Source: Akkermansiaceae bacterium
GTDB taxonomy: Bacteria; Verrucomicrobiota; Verrucomicrobiia; Verrucomicrobiales; Akkermansiaceae
DNA length: 64,000 nucleotides
NCBI GenBank assembly: GCA_903919975.1
Contig: CAIXKE010000003.1
Coordinates: 1-64,000, forward strand
Direction: 5' to 3'
In this document: piece after piece, positions 42,847 to 50,976 of the stretch
Layout of the letters: every line of letters starts with the position of its first letter
Position numbering within the stretch: position 1 is the stretch's first letter
The notes under the pieces: generated by a model
What the model saw: only the letters and a program-made list of their open reading frames with translations
Databases searched by the model: none
Told to the model about the DNA's origin: nothing
Position numbers and translations under genes: made by a program

Positions 42847-42877
42847 GATGATGAGGTAATGATGTGGTGAGGGTGAA

Positions 42878-43402
42878 TTATTCGGATGGCAGATCGGCGT
42901 CTTTCCAAGCATCCCATCCGCCGGCATAAACTGCGGTCGGATAGCCGAAGCCAGCGAGCTGGGTGGCCACGGACATGGCATCCGGGCAGTTGCTACTGGA
43001 GCAATAAACGACAATGATTTTCCCGGCGGCGAGGGCGGCCTTGATTTCGGTTTCGCGTTGGCGGATCAGGTTGGCGCAGTTTTGTTTCGGGAGATGGATC
43101 GCGCCCGGAATGTGGCTGAGATGATAGAAAAATCCGAGACGGGCGTCGAACACGAGTGCCTTGCCGGATTGTTGAAGGGCGAAGAAGTTCTCAAGCGAGA
43201 TTGAGGAAACTGCGACCCGGCTGTTCTTGCGGACGGGCTTTGGGGATTGCGGGTTGTTAGGGGACGTCTTTGGACGTGCCGCAGGATCAAGATGTGGCCC
43301 GTCGGTGGATCCCTCAAAGGGCGGCCCTAACGGCTTCTCCACGCAGGCGGCAAGCGCCAGCGCGAGAGCCGGAATGGCATGCCTGGTCCGAAATCGAATC
43401 AT
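42878..43402 (-). CDS. Rhodanese-domain lipoprotein
   Basis: Protein of 174 residues with a lipoprotein signal (MIRFRTRHAIPALALALAAC) and a single rhodanese domain: VFDARLGFFYHLSHIPGAIH, then the active-site loop VVYCSSSNCPDA with Cys in CSSSNC, and AGGWDAWKDADLP. It would transfer sulfane sulfur or act as a redox sensor outside the cytoplasmic membrane. The ATG at 43402 overlaps the stop of the FKBP gene by 4 bases (ATGA), so the two are translated in a coupled way. Confidence 0.85.
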   Translation of the reverse strand: MIRFRTRHAIPALALALAACVEKPLGPPFEGSTDGPHLDPAARPKTSPNNPQSPKPVRKNSRVAVSSISLENFFALQQSGKALVFDARLGFFYHLSHIPGAIHLPKQNCANLIRQRETEIKAALAAGKIIVVYCSSSNCPDAMSVATQLAGFGYPTAVYAGGWDAWKDADLPSE

Positions 43403-44247
43403 TTGACGATCTCGATCAATTCGACATCGAAAACCAGAGTGCCGGCGGGTGCGCCCGGAGGCGGGGTTTCGCCATAGGCGAGTTTTGCAGGGATCCAGAG
43501 GCGGCGTTTCTCGCCGGCGACCATCAGCTGCACGCCTTCGGTCCAGCCTGGAATCACTTGGTTGAGCGGGAAAACGATCGATTCGTTGCGCATCACCGAG
43601 CTGTCGAAGAGTTTGCCATCGGTGGTCCAGCCGGAGTAGTGGACTTTCACTTGATCGGTCGCCTTCGGGTGAACGGCGCCGGTTCCTTTGACGAGCACTT
43701 TGGAGGCGATGCCGGAGGCGGTCTTTTCGGCCGATGCGGGGGCTGCGGCCACATCTTCCGGTACGGCGGGGGGCTTGGGAGCCTCCTTGATGCCGAGTAA
43801 TTCGACATCGAAGACCAGCGTGCCACCGGGGCGTCCGCCGCCGGGGTTTTCGCCATAAGCGAGATCCGCAGGAATCCAAAAGCGGCGTTTTTCACCGATC
43901 ACCATGAGTTGCACCCCTTCGGTCCAGCCTTTGATCACACCGTTGAGCGGGAAGCTGGTGGGTTGGCCGCGTTTCACCGAGCTATCGAAGAGTTTTCCAT
44001 CGGTGGTCCAGCCCGAATAGTGAACGGTCACGGTATCGGCGGCAGAGGGTTTCTTGTCGCCCTTGCCCTCTTGAATGACTTTCGAGGACAGGCCGGATGC
44101 GGATTTTTTGGCATCGGCGGGCGGGGCGGAGACGTCGGATGGTGTTTCAGGCATGGTGGGTTCGGCTTGTGCGGTTAGGGTGAGGGCAAGTGCCAGCCCA
44201 GCGACGGGGGCGGCGAGAATTCGCAAGGGATTTGAAATGAAACTCAT
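43399..44247 (-). CDS. Exported protein with two tandem FKBP domains
   Basis: Protein of 282 residues: a signal peptide (ILAAPVAGLALALTLTAQA) and two FKBP-type PPIase domains of about 110 residues each. Domain 1 is VTVHYSGWTTDGKLFDSSVK...LAYGENPGGGRPGGTLVFDVELLGI; domain 2 is VKVHYSGWTTDGKLFDSSVM...LAYGETPPPGAPAGTLVFDVELIEI. The domains are very similar, which points to recent internal duplication. Aromatic and Asp residues of the FKBP active site (YSGW, FDSS, GWTEGVQLM) are present in both. It is probably a periplasmic folding catalyst, coupled to the rhodanese lipoprotein. Confidence 0.9.
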   Translation of the reverse strand: MSFISNPLRILAAPVAGLALALTLTAQAEPTMPETPSDVSAPPADAKKSASGLSSKVIQEGKGDKKPSAADTVTVHYSGWTTDGKLFDSSVKRGQPTSFPLNGVIKGWTEGVQLMVIGEKRRFWIPADLAYGENPGGGRPGGTLVFDVELLGIKEAPKPPAVPEDVAAAPASAEKTASGIASKVLVKGTGAVHPKATDQVKVHYSGWTTDGKLFDSSVMRNESIVFPLNQVIPGWTEGVQLMVAGEKRRLWIPAKLAYGETPPPGAPAGTLVFDVELIEIVK

Positions 44248-44278
44248 GGGCGGAGGCTCGACGGCCCGGGCGCCGCTG

Positions 44279-44692
44279 TCAACCCCTTGGATGGGTTGGG
44301 TTTGGAGTTTTTGGTCGGACTTGCAAGACTGTAGGTTCGTTGCAATACGGGCAACGGAACGAATTGTGGAATAGGATGTCGGAAGCCACACGCAGGCGGT
44401 AGCTGCAGAATAATTTCCGGGAATTTCGGTTTTTCACGCAACGTCGGTTGCCCAAAACCGGCGTGATGCAAAGCGGGCAAATCGTCCGTGCCCCCACGAA
44501 CCATTGGGCGTAAATCATCAATCCGGCGATGATTATTACGACCATGGAGATCCAAGTGAGTTCATCATTAATCATGATGATCGAATAGATCAATACGCCG
44601 CCACCGATTGGAAAAAGAAGGCATCCGATATACCATAAAAAAGCAGCGAGGCGGAAGCGATAGATCGCGGATTTGGAACGAAGATGGTGCAT
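44279..44692 (-). CDS. Small membrane protein with zinc-ribbon-like cysteines
   Basis: Protein of 137 residues: two hydrophobic segments (AAFLWYIGCLLFPIGGGVLI and ISMVVIIIAGLMIYAQWFVG) followed by two CxxC knuckles, ICPLC and RCPYC, spaced about 45 residues apart. That is consistent with a cytoplasmic zinc ribbon on a membrane hairpin. No family is recognised and the function is unknown. It ends 31 bases before the start of the double FKBP gene. Confidence 0.6.
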   Translation of the reverse strand: MHHLRSKSAIYRFRLAAFLWYIGCLLFPIGGGVLIYSIIMINDELTWISMVVIIIAGLMIYAQWFVGARTICPLCITPVLGNRRCVKNRNSRKLFCSYRLRVASDILFHNSFRCPYCNEPTVLQVRPKTPNPTHPRG

Positions 44693-44834
44693 TTTTTAGC
44701 TGCGCATATTGATATGGAAAAGCGGGTGAAGCAATATCAGTGCCGTCTCTGACGAGAATCGTGAATTACATGAATGCCAAATAATAAGCCCCAAGTAGCG
44801 GGACGATTTATTTTCGATGGTTAGCTGTAACATG

Positions 44835-45104
44835 TTAAAAAAGAGATCTTTGGGATGGGTTATCTTGTTTCACCCGGGACGGTCCGGCGAGTAGAGCGTC
44901 GATTTGCATGAGCAGATCGAGCGATGGGATTTCGTTGCCCTCCAGCACGGTTCTAAGGCGGGTGCGCCAATCGTCCGCTGATCCGCCGTTTTCGGAGGCG
45001 AGAACCATGGCGATCTGGCTCAGGCGTCCGCTCACCGCCAATTGGCGACCGGTCCGACGCAGCCAAGTGTCAAAATAAGGTCGATCTGGATTCGGGGTGA
45101 ACAC
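44835..45104 (-). CDS. Short protein of unknown function upstream-linked to uvrB
   Basis: Frame of 89 codons beginning with GTG at 45104. It encodes a soluble, helical, Leu/Arg-rich protein: YFDTWLRRTGRQLAVSGRLS, QIAMVLASENGG, WRTRLRTVLEGNEIPSLDLL and MQIDALLAGP. The pattern looks helix-turn-helix-like but is not diagnostic. It begins 31 bases after the uvrB stop on the same strand and is likely cotranscribed. Function unknown. Confidence 0.5.
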   Translation of the reverse strand: MFTPNPDRPYFDTWLRRTGRQLAVSGRLSQIAMVLASENGGSADDWRTRLRTVLEGNEIPSLDLLMQIDALLAGPSRVKQDNPSQRSLF

Positions 45105-45135
45105 GGGGCAAGACTCTGGTGCGCGGCGCTGCGGG

Positions 45136-47316
45136 TCAAGAGGACACTCGGGGTTTGCGGGAGCTTTTGGCGCTTGGGTATTTGACGGGAGGCATCGGCT
45201 TGGCGGGAGCGGGGGATTTTAGTGCGGCGATTTGGTCGCGCAGGTGGGCGGCGCGTTCGAATTCGAGACGTGATGACGCCTCGCGCATTTCCAACTCCAA
45301 TTCGGCGATGACGCGGAGTTTGTCATAAGTTTCCAGATTGTCGGCCACCAAGGATTGATTGAGGGATTCCGCTTGTTCGCGTTCCTTTTCATGGGTTTGC
45401 AGGCTGTGTTGCAAAGCGCGCTTGACGCCCTGCGGGGTGATTCCGTGGGTTTCGTTGTGTTCTTGCTGGCGCGTCCGGCGGTGCTCGGTGACGTCGAGCA
45501 GGGCTTGGATCGAATCGGTCACGCGATCACAGAAAAGCACGCATTCGCCGGTGATGTGGCGGGCCGCGCGGCCGGCGGTCTGGATGAGCGAGGTTTGGTT
45601 GCGCAGGAAACCCTCCTTGTCGGCATCCAGGATGCAAACGAGAGAAACCTCGGGCAGGTCGAGGCCTTCGCGGAGTAGATTGATTCCGACTAACACGTCC
45701 ACGGTTGCGGCGCGGAGTTGGCGCAGGATTTCCACCCGCTCGACGGCGTCGATGTCGGCATGGATGTAGCGCACTTTGAGGCCGGTGCTTTGCAGGTATT
45801 CGCTGAGATCCTCGGCGGTTTTTTTGGTGAGGGTGGTGACCAGCACGCGTTCATGGCGTTCGACCCTCTGGCGGCAGAGTTCGATGGTTTCATCGATCTG
45901 GCCCTTGAGCGGGCGCAGGGTGATCACTGGATCCAGCAAGCCGGTGGGGCGGATGATTTGCTCGACGATCAAGGGTGTGCCGCGCTTGGTGGGATCGAAT
46001 TGTTCGATCGATTCGTCATTGCCGCTCGCCTTGACGCGGAGTTCGCGCCAATTCGGCGAGCCGCCTTCCTTGCGGGATTTCACCGGGATGAAGCGATGGT
46101 TTTCCGGCCGGGAGTTGATGTATTCGAAGGGTCCCGGCGTGGCGGAAACATAAACCCGTTGGCCGGTCATCTGCATGAATTCCTCGAAGCGCAGCGGGCG
46201 GTTGTCCAAGGCGCTCGGGAGTCGGAAGCCATGATCGACGAGAACCGTCTTGCGGCTTTTGTCGCCCTCATACATGCCGCCGATCTGTGGGATGGTGGCG
46301 TGGCTTTCATCGATGAGCAGGAGGAAGTCCCGCGGGAAAAAGTCCAGCAAGGTGTGTGGACGCGCGCCCGGTTCGCGGCCGGTTAGGTGACGGGAATAGT
46401 TTTCAATTCCTTGGCAAAATCCCATTTCGGCCATCATTTCGAGGTCGTAGTCGGTGCGCATGCGCAACCTTTGCGCTTCGATGAGTTTGCTTTCCTTCTC
46501 GAAATTGGCGACTTGTGTGGTGGCCTCGTCGCGGATGGCAACCATTGCCCTTTTCATTTTATCGCCGGAGGTGACGAATTGCTTGGCGGGGAAAAACGTG
46601 TGACTTTCCAAGCGGTCGATCATTTTCCCGGTGAGAGTATGGATGCTGGTGATGCGCTCGATTTCGTCGTCGAAGAACTCCACACGGATTGCGGTTTCGT
46701 CGAGGTAGGCGGGGTGGACTTCCACCACATCGCCGCGGACGCGGAATTTCCCCCGGCCGAAAGCGATGTCGTTGCGTTCGAAAAGCATGCCGACCAGGGA
46801 GTTGAGGAATTCCTCGCGTGTCAGTTGTTGTCCGACACGCACCGGAACCATCATGTTTTCGTAATCTTCCGGAGATCCCAAACCATAGATGCAGGAAACC
46901 GATGCGACCACGATCGTGTCCTCACGAGTGAGCAGCGAGCCCATCGTGCTGAGGCGCAAGCGCTCGATCTCATCGTTGATGGAGGAGTCTTTTTCAATAT
47001 AAGTATCGCTGCGCGGGATGTAGGCTTCCGGTTGATAGTAATCGAAATACGACACAAAATATTCGACCGCATTGTGCGGGAAAAAGTTTTTAAACTCCGA
47101 GTATAGTTGCGCCGCCAACGTTTTGTTGTGGCTCATGATGAGCGTCGGCTTGCCATGCCCGGCGATCAGGTTCGCCATGGTGAAGGTTTTCCCGGATCCG
47201 GTCACGCCGAGCAAAGTTTGGTGGCGGTTTCCGGCGGCGAGCGATTTCGAGAGTTTCCCGATCGCCTGCGCCTGATCGCCCTCAGGTTGGTAGTCGCTGA
47301 CCAGTTGAAATGGCAT
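45136..47316 (-). CDS. uvrB: Excinuclease ABC subunit B
   Basis: Helicase-like DNA damage verification subunit of UvrABC, 726 residues (slightly long for the family). Walker A is LLGVTGSGKTFTMANL. The beta-hairpin region is YFVSYFDYYQPEAYIPRSDT. LLIDESHATIPQIGGMYEGD is the DExH-type motif. The C-terminal helicase motifs include GINLLREGLDLPEVSLVCIL and QTAGRAARH. The UVR motif that contacts UvrC, LELEMREASSRLEFERAAHL, lies just before a Lys/Pro-rich tail. No other uvr gene is in the window. Confidence 0.97.
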   Translation of the reverse strand: MPFQLVSDYQPEGDQAQAIGKLSKSLAAGNRHQTLLGVTGSGKTFTMANLIAGHGKPTLIMSHNKTLAAQLYSEFKNFFPHNAVEYFVSYFDYYQPEAYIPRSDTYIEKDSSINDEIERLRLSTMGSLLTREDTIVVASVSCIYGLGSPEDYENMMVPVRVGQQLTREEFLNSLVGMLFERNDIAFGRGKFRVRGDVVEVHPAYLDETAIRVEFFDDEIERITSIHTLTGKMIDRLESHTFFPAKQFVTSGDKMKRAMVAIRDEATTQVANFEKESKLIEAQRLRMRTDYDLEMMAEMGFCQGIENYSRHLTGREPGARPHTLLDFFPRDFLLLIDESHATIPQIGGMYEGDKSRKTVLVDHGFRLPSALDNRPLRFEEFMQMTGQRVYVSATPGPFEYINSRPENHRFIPVKSRKEGGSPNWRELRVKASGNDESIEQFDPTKRGTPLIVEQIIRPTGLLDPVITLRPLKGQIDETIELCRQRVERHERVLVTTLTKKTAEDLSEYLQSTGLKVRYIHADIDAVERVEILRQLRAATVDVLVGINLLREGLDLPEVSLVCILDADKEGFLRNQTSLIQTAGRAARHITGECVLFCDRVTDSIQALLDVTEHRRTRQQEHNETHGITPQGVKRALQHSLQTHEKEREQAESLNQSLVADNLETYDKLRVIAELELEMREASSRLEFERAAHLRDQIAALKSPAPAKPMPPVKYPSAKSSRKPRVSS

Positions 47317-47643
47317 CCGCCCGCTTCATAACCTCGCAATCCGAATGCTGCAAGTGTTGCAATCCTCATGGCCGACTCATCAAATTCAGGCGGTGATTTT
47401 TCAGCCGCAACAAGGCGCAAAAATACGCAAAATAAAAAAACCTGAGGTCGGTGATTCCCGGTTTGGTGCAAACAACCACGCATCGCCACTCGAAATGACC
47501 CTCCGGCGTGCGGATTTAAGTATCCAATCGGGATTTTGCGCCCTTTTTGCGATTTTTTGCGGCCAAGGAAATTTAGATGCGTCGACCCAGCGGCAATCCC
47601 GGTGCTCGACCTCGCTCTGGTTCGATTTTATACCGTCGGCCAC
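47317..47643. other. Divergent gap between uvrB and rapA with a palindrome
   Basis: No gene is supported. Most of the 327 bases are taken by the palindromic element at 47403-47566; promoters for both flanking genes should lie here. Confidence 0.5.
47403..47566. repeat. Imperfect palindrome of the GCCGCAA/TTGCGGC type
   Basis: The left arm (AGCCGCAACAAGGCGCAAAA followed by ATACGCAAAAT) pairs with the right arm (TTTTGCGCCCTTTTTGCGAT followed by TTTTTGCGGCC). The arms are about 100 bases apart. It is different in sequence from the AACCACAGAT elements but similar in design and placement. Confidence 0.6.
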
Positions 47644-50337
47644 ATGCAGCAACCCTCTCCTGGACAACGGTGGATTTCCACTTCCGAACCCGCGCTCGGT
47701 CTCGGGCGGATTCATGCTTTCGATAGCGGGCGCGTGGATGTTCGTTTTCCTGCGGCCGAGGAAACCCGCGCTTACGCCTTCGAGTCCGCGCCGCTGGTAA
47801 GAGTCCGCTTCGAGCCGGGCGATGTGATTTCGGACCGTGAGGGTCGCGAGATGACTGTCGAAAAAGTTTCCGCTCATGGTGAATTGCTCACTTATCATGG
47901 TTGCGGATTCCAGATCACCGAGAGCGAGTTGCTCGACACCTTGAATTTCGTGCGCCCGGAAAAACGCTTGCTCGCTGGGCTCTGCGATCATCCGCGTGAT
48001 TTCGACCAACGCCTCCAGGCACTCGATTGGAATACCCGCATCCGCCAGTCGCCCGCGCGTGGCTTCATCGGGGCCCGTATCGATCTGATTCCGCACCAAC
48101 TCGCGATTATCGCGGAAACAGCGGGCCGGCTCCATCCCCGGGTTTTGTTAGCCGATGAAGTGGGCTTGGGGAAAACCATTGAAGCCTGTTTGATTTTGCA
48201 TCGCCTGCATCTCACGGGGCTCGCCTCTCGCATCCTGATTCTGGTGCCTGAGCCGCTCGTTCACCAATGGTTCATTGAGCTTTTGCGGCGATTCAATCTG
48301 CTTTTCGCGATCTTCGATGAGGACCGCTGTGAATCGATTGGAGCGCACGATCCGGAAGCCAATCCGTTTCTGGATTCCCAACTCATCCTCGCCGCCACCG
48401 ATTTTCTAACTGCCTCGCCAGAACGCGCCGTGCAGGCGCATGCCGCCGGATTTGACCTGCTCATCGTGGACGAGGCGCATCACCTCGAGTGGTCGCCGGG
48501 CGAGCCATCCACCGCCTATTCCATGGTTGAAATGCTCGCGCGGGAAATCCCGGCACTGCTGTTGCTGACGGCCACGCCACAGCAACTCGGGCCTGGCGGG
48601 CACTTTGCCCGGCTGCGGTTGCTAGATCCGGATCGCTACTCGGATCTGGATGCGTTTCTCGAGGAGTCCCACTCGTACGCCCCGCTTGCGGCAGCGGTGG
48701 AGGAATTGAAAAACGGCGGGATTCCGGAAAATATCGATTCTTTCGCAGCCCGCTCGCCGCGCGCGGCAAACCATCTGGCCGCGCTTCGAGCGGGCGATGA
48801 TTCCGCTCGCGCAGCGCTCATCGGGGAGCTGATCGATTCCTTCGGCACCGGTCGCGTCTTGTTTCGCAACACCCGCGAACGCCTCAGCGGATTTCCTGAG
48901 CGTCGGCCGCAGCTCCATCCGCTGAAGGAAGGGGAATCGCCATACACCTGGCTCGCCGGACTACTCCGCTCACTGCCGGAGGATGAAAAAATCCTGCTCA
49001 TCACCAGTTCGCCCGATGCGGCAATCGCGGTGCAGGAAAAACTGCTCGCGGAAATCCACGTCGAATCCGCCTTGTTTCATGAAGAACTGAGCTTTCTTCA
49101 GCGCGACCGCAATGCCGCCTGGTTCGCCGATCCCGAGGGTGCGCGCATTCTCATGTGCTCGGAAATCGGCAGCGAAGGCCGGAATTTCCAGTTTGCCCAT
49201 CACCTCGTGTTGTTCGGACTTCCGCGCGATCCTGAGTTGCTAGAGCAACGCATCGGTCGTCTCGACCGCATCGGCCAGACCGGCACCATTCACATTCACG
49301 TGCCTTTCGGCGTGGGCAGTCAGTCGGAATTTCATGCCCGCTGGCTTCATGAGGGGCTGGATGCCTTCACTCGTCCGCTCAAGGGTGCCACCGCACTCGC
49401 ATCGGTGTTGCTGCCGGAACTTGATGGAATCAAACCGGGAAATTTCGACGCCTTTCTGGTTCGCAGCCGGGTGTTGAAAGAAAGCATCGCCCGCGAGCTT
49501 TCCACCGGTCATGACCGATTGCTTGAGCTTGGCGCACCCGCGCCCAAAAAAGCGGATGAATTGTTAGCATTGATCCGTGCCGCTGATTCCGACCATCGTT
49601 TCGAGCGTTTCGTCGTAAGGCTCCTTGATCATCTGGGTCTTGATGTTTCCGATCTATCCACCCGCAGTTATCATTTCAATCGCGGCCACCGCCACGGTGA
49701 TACTTTTGCCGATTTGCCGGAAGAGGGGCTCTCCACTACGCTCGATCGTGACACGGCGCTCACGCGCGAGGATTTAACATTTCTTAGCGCGGATCATCCG
49801 GTTTTTCTCGGAGCCTTGGAACAATTTCTCGATAGCGAGTCTGGCAACGCTTCCTTCGCCCATTGGAAAACCGGCAAAGGTAAGGCCGTTCTACTGGAAT
49901 GTGCCTTCGTGCTCGAAGTGCTCGCGCCCACGCGTCTGCACCTCGATCGTTTTCTGCCGCCCACCGTCATCCGGGTGATTGTCGATCACCAGGGCAATCC
50001 GGTTTCCGCCAATCTTCCATCGGCAGTCCTGCTGCCCGGAGATTCCCGCCGCCTGGTCAGCCAAGAAGCGTTCCGCAGGGATTTGTTTCCGAAAATGCTC
50101 GCGGCGGCCCGCCCGCTCGCTGTCACCGCCGGTGAGCCATCCGCACAAGCCGCCCGCCAACTAGCCGCTGAAACACTGGGTTCCGAGATCGCTCGCCTCG
50201 AAGACCTCGCCACCCGGAATTCCCATATCCCGGATGCGGAACTCGCCGCGTTGCGCTCCCTGCGCGACGAAATTCTGGATGTTTTAGCGTCGCCCCGAGT
50301 CCGCTTGGACGCGCTCCGTCTGATCTGGTGCGTTTAG
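47644..50337 (+). CDS. rapA: RNA polymerase-associated Swi2/Snf2 protein RapA
   Basis: Protein of 897 residues of the RapA family, which recycles stalled RNA polymerase using ATP. The N-terminal Tudor-like region (GQRWISTSEPALGLGRIHAF) is followed by the Snf2 ATPase: LLADEVGLGKTIEACLIL (Walker A), LLIVDEAHHLEWSPGEPSTA (DEAH) and LLTATPQQLGPGGHFARLRL. The helicase C lobe has ILMCSEIGSEGRNFQFAHHL and EQRIGRLDRIGQTGTIHIHV. The C-terminal RapA-specific domain is present (PTVIRVIVDHQGN). The start at 47644 gives the family N-terminus MQQPSPGQRW. A small regulator gene follows after 63 bases. Confidence 0.93.
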   Translation: MQQPSPGQRWISTSEPALGLGRIHAFDSGRVDVRFPAAEETRAYAFESAPLVRVRFEPGDVISDREGREMTVEKVSAHGELLTYHGCGFQITESELLDTLNFVRPEKRLLAGLCDHPRDFDQRLQALDWNTRIRQSPARGFIGARIDLIPHQLAIIAETAGRLHPRVLLADEVGLGKTIEACLILHRLHLTGLASRILILVPEPLVHQWFIELLRRFNLLFAIFDEDRCESIGAHDPEANPFLDSQLILAATDFLTASPERAVQAHAAGFDLLIVDEAHHLEWSPGEPSTAYSMVEMLAREIPALLLLTATPQQLGPGGHFARLRLLDPDRYSDLDAFLEESHSYAPLAAAVEELKNGGIPENIDSFAARSPRAANHLAALRAGDDSARAALIGELIDSFGTGRVLFRNTRERLSGFPERRPQLHPLKEGESPYTWLAGLLRSLPEDEKILLITSSPDAAIAVQEKLLAEIHVESALFHEELSFLQRDRNAAWFADPEGARILMCSEIGSEGRNFQFAHHLVLFGLPRDPELLEQRIGRLDRIGQTGTIHIHVPFGVGSQSEFHARWLHEGLDAFTRPLKGATALASVLLPELDGIKPGNFDAFLVRSRVLKESIARELSTGHDRLLELGAPAPKKADELLALIRAADSDHRFERFVVRLLDHLGLDVSDLSTRSYHFNRGHRHGDTFADLPEEGLSTTLDRDTALTREDLTFLSADHPVFLGALEQFLDSESGNASFAHWKTGKGKAVLLECAFVLEVLAPTRLHLDRFLPPTVIRVIVDHQGNPVSANLPSAVLLPGDSRRLVSQEAFRRDLFPKMLAAARPLAVTAGEPSAQAARQLAAETLGSEIARLEDLATRNSHIPDAELAALRSLRDEILDVLASPRVRLDALRLIWCV

Positions 50338-50400
50338 CTGGTGTGTTTTTGGGCGATTTGTTCGCTTTTCAAACCTCATCGACCTTGTCAGGGTTCCGCC

Positions 50401-50865
50401 ATGGAAAGTCATGAAGTCTTGAAGCGGGCGCTCCGCAAAACCTCCCCCAAAGCCGTGGCGTCCGATCTCGGGATTTCGCTTTCCTTGGTTTACAAGTGGG
50501 CGGAAAAACCCACTGACGATAGCTCCGGCAGTCGCAATCCGCTCGACCGATTGCTGCAAATCATCGAGCTCAGTGGAGATACCGGGATCGTCGAGTGGCT
50601 GTGCCGCCAGCAGGGCGGGCATTTTGTCAAAGACCCGGACGTCGAGGGCTATCAAATCGACCATGTCCTGCCGGCCACCCAGGAAATCATTGGCCAGTTT
50701 TCCAATCTTTTGGCCCAAATCTCCGCGGCTGCAAATGACCAGTCGGTGAGCCAGTCGGAAGCCGATGAAATCCGCCAGTGCTGGGACAAGCTCAAAAGCT
50801 ATGCAGAGGCCTTCGTGCGTTCCTGTGAAGCGGGCGATTTTGAAACGATGCGCCGAATTAAGTGA
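50401..50865 (+). CDS. CII-like helix-turn-helix regulatory protein
   Basis: Protein of 154 residues. The N-terminal helix-turn-helix is SHEVLKRALRKTSPKAVASD, then LGISLSLVYKWAEKP, a pattern like the phage regulatory CII family. The rest is helical, with RNPLDRLLQIIELSGDTGIV and ISAAANDQSVSQSEADEIRQ, suggesting oligomerisation. The start at 50401 (MESHEV) removes a short, poorly coding upstream extension. It lies directly after rapA on the + strand. No other phage gene is nearby, so it is probably a chromosomal regulator. Confidence 0.7.
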   Translation: MESHEVLKRALRKTSPKAVASDLGISLSLVYKWAEKPTDDSSGSRNPLDRLLQIIELSGDTGIVEWLCRQQGGHFVKDPDVEGYQIDHVLPATQEIIGQFSNLLAQISAAANDQSVSQSEADEIRQCWDKLKSYAEAFVRSCEAGDFETMRRIK

Positions 50866-50882
50866 GGGGAAATGGGAGTCTC

Positions 50883-50914
50883 AGTCATCCTGAAGCGCCG
50901 GGAAATGGGATGAC
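50883..50914. terminator. Hairpin between convergent genes
   Basis: GTCATCC and GGATGAC form 7-base arms separated by a GC-rich segment of 18 bases, between the regulator stop and the histidine kinase stop. There is no T run, so terminator function is uncertain. Confidence 0.35.
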
Positions 50915-50976
50915 CTACCGAAGCATTGCGTCTCCGCCCGAAGCTAAATGGGGTCGCACGATTTCAAGTTCCTCTA

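Noticed and set aside
46387-47106. 239-codon + strand frame opposite uvrB
   Set aside because: uvrB is unmistakable on the other strand; this is its antisense shadow.
50401-50865. Prophage marker because of CII-like regulator
   Set aside because: No integrase, structural or lysis genes nearby; it follows rapA in a housekeeping context.
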